Source: Marthasterias glacialis
Taxonomy: Eukaryota; Echinodermata; Asteroidea; Forcipulatida; Asteriidae
Length of the DNA: 64,000 nucleotides
Reading direction: 5' to 3'
NCBI GenBank assembly: GCA_911728455.2
Contig: OU452229.1
Coordinates: 11,572,878 to 11,636,877 of the forward strand
The notes beneath the pieces were generated by a model. The model made no database searches, was not told the DNA's origin, and saw only the letters and a program-made list of their open reading frames with translations. The translations under genes were made by a program, and so were the position numbers. This document shows, one piece after another, positions 48,601 through 57,600 of the stretch; the stretch's first letter is position 1; the number at the start of each line of letters is the position of its first letter.

Positions 48601-51600
48601 TGTCACGAGTCACCTGGGTTGAGTCCAAGACCACGTCACAAGTCACTTGGGTTGAGTCCAAGACCACGTCACAAGTCATTTGGGTTGAGTCCAAGACCAC
48701 GTCACGAGTCACCTGGGTTGAGTCCAAGACCACGTCACAAGTCACTTGGGTTGAGTCCAAGACCACGTCACGAGTCACTTGGGTTGAGTCCAAGACCAAG
48801 TCTCGAGTCAATTGGGTTGAGTCCAAGACTAAGTCACGAGTCATGTGTGTCGAGTCCAAGACCAAGTCATGAGTCACTTGGGTCGAGTCCAAGACCGAGT
48901 CACTTGGGTTGAGTCCAAGACTAATTGTCATAGTCGCTTGATTCAAGTCCAACTCTAAGTCACAAGTCACTTGTGCAAATCATTACACAAATAATTGAAA
49001 TGTACAAGATCATTTAAATCTATCAGTTGAAGAAAAAAAAGAAAAACAATCAACTATTTACAGTTTGATTTTACTTGTTTTCCTCTCTGTACAGATCAAT
49101 GCCCTTGATATTGGATCTTTCTGGATTGGTCTGAGGGAATACACTCAATCTGGTACCTACAAGTAAGTCCAAAACTCAAATGTGTTTTTAATTCAAAAAT
49201 AATAATAGTAATAATACAGTCCCTTAGATTTTTCTCGTGTTGAATCCTCTCCTCTCTTTTATCCTTTCATGCAAATTAACTCTTGTTTCTGGTCTGTTTT
49301 GGTTTTCTTAACCGAAAGAGATTTTTACAGCATATTTGTAGGTATCTTGTGATTTATTGCTTTACTTGCCTGTATAACTTAACAAGTTTTTACTCTTTCA
49401 TTGTAAAGCACCTTGAGGCCTTGAAGCACTACATCAATTCTATATTACTGTCGTCTGTTTCTGCCAATCAAAAAGATGAACTGAACTATTATTTACATTT
49501 CAAATGTTTCTTTTGTTTTGTTTTTAATTTGCAGGTGGTCTGATGGCACAGCACTCGACTACAAGTCGTGGGTAGATGGTGAACCCAACGATTTCAACGG
49601 AGAAGAAAAATGCGTTGAAATGTACCACTGGGACGAATACAAAGGTAAATATAAGCATTGTCCTCACCGAAGCTCTCTGACTTGTTATCAATTGGTGCTC
49701 CAACTCAGAGACATTGCCCATGTCACTGCCTGCCTATGTCATTGTAGTTAGGACACACCGATTGTAAATCCGTCTTCAAAATGATAATGATATTTCCTTG
49801 CCTGTTAATATTTCTTTGTACCTTCTAAAACATGTCCATCCTCCCTTAATCCTATGTAATACTTCCTCTGTCATGGTGTCCAGCACCGTAACTAGGGTAA
49901 AATTTTAGGGGGCACAAGGGGGGGGGCACCCTTTTTCCTAGGGGGGTACTTTTGGCCAACTGATGGTGTCATCCATTTTCAATGTTTGGCCAAGATATTT
50001 CTAATTGTTAACTATCTAGTGTCCCTCTATTGCTATTTCTTTTGATGTGACAAAGTTGATCATGAAGTCAGTCTTTGCTTTGTGTAATTTTAAGCCAACC
50101 TGTGTGCTTTCTTTATTCCAACTGTGTAGCTGATGCTCCATGTCTTTTAGCCTAATGTCTTAAAACCAATGCCATAGTCAGAGCTACATCGTCTGCAAGC
50201 CTTAGATCAAGTCAGTTGTTCTCCATTCATGTTTATAATTATGAAATTGATTCCAAATACTCCAGATGGTTCGTGGAATGACCTGAATTGTGGTGATGGA
50301 CGAAACTTCATCTGCAAGAAGAATTACGATTCCGTCGGACCAATCACTCATGCACCCACCACTCCAGCCAGCGGCAACTGCCCATTAAACTCTGTCAAGT
50401 TCTTGAACCGATGCTACATCTACTTTGGGACGGATGCAGCTGCAAGGTTATCCTGGAAGGATGCTAGGGATGAGTGTAAGAAGACCCCGGGAACTGAGCT
50501 GGCCACCATTCACTCACAACAAGTACAAGGTTTGTTTGGATTCATTGTAGGAAGGCTCTCTTTGTCTAATCCTTAGCCTATCATTTCCATTGCGATCAGT
50601 TGAGTTATTTGAGGGTTTCATTTTGTTCTATATTATTATTATTATATTATTATTATATATTTCTGGTAATGAAACCAAGGATGCCTCATAAGTGAACTTA
50701 ATCACTGTAGCTCTCAAGCCTGAGGAAACCTGTAGATAAGGGTGCTTGCCATGTGAACCAGAAACACCGGGGTAAACCCCTACTCTTCCACGATATGTGT
50801 TCTGGGTTCTTTTACGTGCACTACCCATCCTAGTACACGGGACCTACGGCTTAATGTCCCATCCGAAGGACAAAGCAATTATGGTAAAGTATCTTGCTCA
50901 AGGACACAAGTGTCGCGACCGGGATTCGAACCCACACTCTGCTGCCAACAACACCAGAACTTGAGTCCGGTGATCTTAACCGCTCGGCCACGACACCCAG
51001 TAGATCCTTGTCATTTGATTGGAGGGTTGCAGGTCACGTGACATTCATTAATCAAAACACAAAATGTCTTACTTCATAAACACTGCATTTTGGTTATTCA
51101 CCGAGCATATTTGTTCCATCCCATTTGATCTATTTCACATCTAGACAACATCATGCATTATACACAGCAGTACAAAATGCCCACGTATAGATGGTGCCAG
51201 AATCGTGTACATTTTTTTAATTCAATGAAACATTTCTTGTCATTTTCCTAGCCCTGCTGACCACGTTTCTAGTGAGTTACGACTTCCCTTTGTGGATCGG
51301 ACTGAGTGACATCACATCCAATCAACAATTCAAATGGGTGGATGGTACCGTAGTAGACTACACTAACTGGGATTCGGGTGAACCCAACGAGGCTAATGGA
51401 GAGGTAATGTAGAACAGGCTGGATCAGTTGACATTGCATGTGTTAAAGATGCAAGAGATGAATGCTTCTCAATCAAAGCAAAAGAAAACCTAGCAATGTG
51501 CTGGGCCGATTTATCGGCCCAATTTTCAGACACGCATTTGTATTGGTACAGGGCAAAATAGTCTGGCCTCTTTTTTAATCTAATGAGAATGACCAGGATT

Positions 51601-54600
51601 GAACGCAAGGAATATGACACACATAGTGACAGCATGAAAAAAGGTCTATCCTGTTGGTAAGTCAACGTCAAACCCACGCGCATCTGCTGCATGCCAAAAG
51701 TTATTGCTACTTCAGGCTCAATAGCAGGTGTGTATATTTGTGTGTAAACCAAAAATCACTCATTTCATCGTTCAAAACATTTCCTCTGAAACTGTTAATT
51801 CTGAGAAGACCTCGAGTCTTTGGAGATCGTGTGTCATTAATAATTTTATTGTTGTGAACGTGTGTTTTTTTTGGGTTTTCATGTGTTGACTCAGGAAGAT
51901 TGTGTTGAGATGTTGTATGACTGGAATAATGCAGGACGCTGGAATGATGTGGGATGTGACACTCTAAACGGATACATCTGCCAAAGTAAACCAGGTACCG
52001 AAAATGGATTTCAAACCCAAATGAGTGACCCAATTTCATGACTCTGTTTTACCGTAAGCGAATCAACGCTTCACTGAAGCAGGGAATTCTGCACTTATGT
52101 CACAGCGTATTTCACAGCTTAACAAGGAATGTTCGTTTATGCGTGTGCATACTTCACATTACTAGGCATTCTATGCTTACACAGCTAGCACAGAAACACG
52201 GCACTTGCCTTGTAAGCGCAGAATTCTGCGGTAAGCAGAGCCATGAAAATTAGGCCCAGGGGTGTTCGGAGATTCATCAACTAAGCTGTTAAATAACAGT
52301 CATCATTGCAAAGCTCCATTAAAATCGAACAGGCTAGTTAAATTGGAAGTTTTGTATTTCACATAGCTGAAATATTTACCCAGTTTTACTTGCTATTATG
52401 TTTTCTCCTCCAGATCCTAGCAATGATCTCCCTCCCACATTAATCAACCCTTGTAAGACAGGCTATGCATACTGGCCTAAAGCAGGCAGCTGCTTCAAAA
52501 TAATCTTTGTGCCCCAAGACTTCAGTGATGCCGTGAAAGCCTGTCAGAAACTCGGCAGTAAAGTAACATTGGCGAGTCTGAATGACCCCTATGAAGCAGC
52601 GTATGCCAACACCCTCATGCTGGAGGCAGCAGTTGATCCAGAGGATGGGTTGATTGATAAAGAAGAACCATTGTGGATTGGCATGGTGGATGATAAGGTG
52701 AGTTACAGACTCACATATGACTAAAGAGCGACTCAAACTCTGCTTTGAGTCTGACAAGTGACTTGAATCTGGGTTTCAATTTTCAGATTACCTTTAACCT
52801 CTTCCTGAAATTACCCTCCTTGTACAGGGGCATGATGTACTTAGCTAAAATGTAACACACACACCATGTTCAGATTACACTAATCCTAGTGCTAAGATTA
52901 CACTCCTTGCATAGGTGCATGATGTACTGAGCTACAATGTAACACACACGCCATGTTCAGATTACACTAATCCTAGTGCTAAGATTACCCTCCTTGCATA
53001 GGTGCGTGAGGTACTTAGCTACAATGTAACACACACACCGTGTTCAGATTACCCTAATCCTAGTGCCAAGATTGCCCTCCTTGCATAGGTGCATGATGTA
53101 CTGAGCTACAATGTAACACACACACCATGTTCAGATTACACTAATCCTAGTGCTAAGATTACCCTCCTTGCATAGGTGCGTGATGTACTTAGCTACAATG
53201 TAACACACACATCATGTTCAGATTACACTAATCCTAGTGCTGAGATTACCCTCCTTGCATAGGTGCATGATGTACTGAGCTACAATGTAACACACACACC
53301 ATGTTCAGATTACCCTTATTCTAGTGCCAAGATTTCCCTCCTTGCATAGGTGCGTGAGGTACTTAGCTACAATGTAACACACACACCATGTTCAGATTAC
53401 CCTAATTCTAGTGCCAAGATTACCCTCCTTGCATAGGTGCATGATGTACTTAGCTACAATGTAACACACACACCATGTTCAGATTACCCTAATCCTAGTG
53501 CCAAGATTACCCTCCTTGCATAGGTGCATGATGTACTTAGCTACAATGTAACACACACACCATGTTCAGATTACCCTAATCCTAGTGCAAAGATTACCCT
53601 CCTTGCATAGGTGCATGATGTACTTAGCTACAATGTAACACACACACCATGTTCAGATTACCCTAATCCTAGTGCCAAGATTACCCTCCTTGCATAGGTG
53701 CATGATGTACTTAGCTACAATGTAACACACACACCATGTTCAGATTACCCTAATCCTAGTGCAAAGATTACCCTCCTTGCATAGGTGCATGATGTACTTA
53801 GCTACAATGTAACACACACACCATGTTCAGATTACCCTTATTCTAGTGCCAAGATTTCCCTCCTTGCATAGGTGCGTGAGGTACTTAGCTACAATGTAAC
53901 ACACACACCATGTTCAGATTACCCTAATTCTAGTGCCAAGATTACCCTCCTTGCATAGGTGCATGATGTACTTAGCTACAATGTAACACACACACCATGT
54001 TCAGATTACCCTAATCCTAGTGCCAAGATTACCCTCCTTGCATAGGTGCATGATGTACTTAGCTACAATGTAACACACACACCATGTTCAGATTACCCTA
54101 ATCCTAGTGCAAAGATTACCCTCCTTGCATAGGTGCATGATGTACTTAGCTACAATGTAACACACACATCATGTTCAGATTACACTAATCCTAGTGCAAA
54201 GATTACCCTCCTTGCATAGGTGCATGATGTACTGAGCTACAATGTAACACACACACCATGTTCAGATTACCCTAATCCTAGTGCCAAGATTACCCTCCTT
54301 GCATAGGTGCATGATGTACTTAGCTACAATGTAACACACACATCATGTTCAGATTACCCTAATCCTAGTGCCAAGATTACCCTCCTTGCATAGGTGTGTG
54401 ATGTACTTAGCTACAATGTAACACACACACCATGTTCAGATTACCCTAATCCTAGTGCCAAGATTACCCTCCTTGCATAGGTGTGTGATGTACTTAGCTA
54501 CAATGTAACACACACACCATGTTCAGATTACCCTAATTCTAGTGCCAAGATTACCCTCCTTGCATAGGTGTGTGATGTACTTAGCTACAATGTAACACAC

Positions 54601-57600
54601 ACACCATGTTCAGATTACCCTAATCCTAGTGCCAAGATTACCCTCCTTGCATAGGTGCATGATGTACTTAGCTACAATGTAACACACACATCATGTTCAG
54701 ATTACACTAATCCTAGTGCAAAGATTACCCTCCTTGCATAGGTGCATGATGTACTGAGCTACAATGTAACACACACACCATGTTCAGATTACCCTAACTC
54801 TAGTGCCAAGATTACACTCCTTGCATAGGTGTGTGATGTACTTAGCTACAATGTAACACACACACCATGTTCAGATTACCCTAATCCTAGTGCCAAGATT
54901 ACCCTCCTTGCATAGGTGCATATACTTAGCTACAATGTAACACACACACCATGTTCAGATTACCCTTATTCTAGTGCCAAGATTTCCCTCCTTGCATAGG
55001 TGTGTGATGTACTTAGCTACAATGTAACACACACACCATGTTCAGATTACCCTAATCCTAGTGCCAAGATTACCCTCCTTGCATAGGTGCATGATGTACT
55101 GAGCTACAATGTAACACACACACCATGTTCAGATTACCCTTATTCTAGTGCCAAGATTTCCCTCCTTGCATAGGTGTGTGATGTACTGAGCTACAATGTA
55201 ACACACACGCCATGTTCAGATTACCCTAATCCTAGTGCCAAGATTACCCTCCTTGCATAGGTGCATGATGTACTGAGCTACAATGTAACACACACACCAT
55301 GTTCAGATTACCCTTATTCTAGTGCCAAGATTTCCCTCCTTGCATAGGTGTGTGATGTACTGAGCTACAATGTAACACACACGCCATGTTCAGATTACAC
55401 TAATCCTAGTGCTGAGATTACCCTATTTGTACACCCATAGTTCCTACAATGTAACACACACATCATGTTAAGACTAACCAACTAGCCGAGTTACACTCCT
55501 TGTACAGATACATGTAGTAAGTTACAATATAACACACACGTAATGTTCACATTTTAAAACCAAAATCCAGTGCCAAGATTAATCCAAGTACGGGGAGTCA
55601 AGTACTAAGATTATGCTGTGCTAAGATTATCCCAGCCATGCCAACGTATATGGATGCTCAGGTTACCCAAACCGTCTGCTGATAATACCCCATATGTGTG
55701 TACGCCCAGATTACTTGCCTTGTAGTGCATCCTGTGCTAAGATTAAACACCTCTTGTTTTGCATAGATTACAAACACACGCTGTACTTTTCTTCTCCAGG
55801 TTGCGGGGGAGTACAGATGGCTGGATGGATGGCCGATGTTCTACACCAAGTGGGACACCAGCGAGCCAAGCAAAGGTGCCGAAGAGGGCTGTGTAGTTAT
55901 GGGCTTCAACGGTCGATGGAATGATACAAAATGCAGCAACAAGTACAGAAGTCTTTGCAAGTACTCACTGAGTAAGTGGAAATCAATTTTCTCTTATTCA
56001 TAATCCATCTCCTAGTTTGCCCTGATACATGTATAGAGGGTATGCACAGCTGTTTTCCTATAGTAAACTTATACGGCCGTTTCGACCTTGAGGGTGCTGT
56101 TGTACATATCTCTATTGGACACTTGACATCAGATGCATATTAATGGTCTATTGATGGATTTAGTGCTGCCAAGCTAGGCCAAGCTAGGCATAGGGTCTTG
56201 TTTATTTATCTTGTCACAAGTCAAGAGATGTATATGGTGAGTTAGCATGAACTACGGGTCTGTGTGTCTGTGCTTATGTGCCCAGACTGGGGTCAACCTT
56301 GCTTCTTAGATAGATAAAAAAACAACTGCAACCTGCCTGCGTGAAGCTATCTTTATTTTACATGAAAGTATCAAAAACCACACAAACTAGTCAACATTTA
56401 TGCAGGCTAGAGTCAAATAAACATCCGAGTAAGGGAAAAAATAAGGCAAGGCAAGGTTCACAGTGAAAATCTTGTCTGTTTTGTCTCCCTCCCACAGACC
56501 CAGTGCCAACCTATCACCCAGACCTACCCGGTACATGTCCAATCAACTGGGAGTCGTACGGTAGCTCCTGCTACTACTTCCAGCCAGCAAACGAAGACAG
56601 AGTGACTCAGTTCGAGGCCCAGACGAAGTGCAAGAACATAGGAGCTAATAATCTAGTCTCCATAGCCAGCAAGATGGAAAACGAGTTCGTACGGAAGACG
56701 ATGCGTAGTAGTCATACCGACTCAGCATGGCTTGGATTGCATCGCGCTGACGAAGGTACTTGGGCATCTCGGGTGGAAAATTACCCTTTCCACGGTGGGA
56801 ACAAATTAAATTGCCATCACACCATTGTAAATTGTAACAGAGATGTTACAGGCTGTTGATTTTGGGACTTGAAGTTACATGTATGTCTTGTTGAAGAGTT
56901 TGCAGAATTTTATGGGCAAAAGTCAATCAAGGAGAGAATTTTTCGAGGCGCAAGGGGAAAGCAGGGCTAAATTTCATGGCACTGCTTACCACAGAATTCT
57001 TTGCTTACTGCCCATAGATTGCTGTGCTTTCAGCTTGCCGTAAGTGCAGAATTATGAGGTAAAAAGTACCAGGAAATTTACCGAGTAACCCTGTTATGAG
57101 TGAAAATAATCACACGGCCAGAAAGCAATGGAAAATTACCCAGTAGACCACTTGCACTGACATCACCAACGTTACTGTCTGCCCAATGTCTGCCATTGTG
57201 GGAGTCAAACTGCATGTAAAGATATAGTGGGCGTGGAAACACGCGCCTCGCCTCAAATGCGCACTACACAGTGCAACAACACAGGGAAACGTGACTCCCA
57301 AAATGGCGCGACTAAGAACTATTGTGGTGGTGACGTCAGGTGAGTTGAGTTAATACATGCGTGTCTTCTACACCACCTTGAAGGTCTTCTCTTGATCAAC
57401 CACAGTGGAGTGACCATTCAGTCTTGCTAAAAGCCGTATTTCTTACACTTGGACAGGTCAGTTTGAGTGGCTGAACTCCGACCCAGTCAACTTTGTATAT
57501 TGGAACGATGGTGAGCCGTCAATGACATGGGAGGGACAACACGAGAACTGTGTAGAGATGTACACCGACACAGGCAAATGGAACGACAATAAATGTGGTC

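Noticed and set aside
48209..48970. Long open frames of 253 codons (-) and 229 codons (+)
   Set aside because: They lie wholly within the 33-bp minisatellite; open frames on both strands follow from a unit length divisible by three.
52790..55445. CRISPR-like regular repeats
   Set aside because: Contiguous 87-bp units without unique spacers, in an intron of an animal gene.
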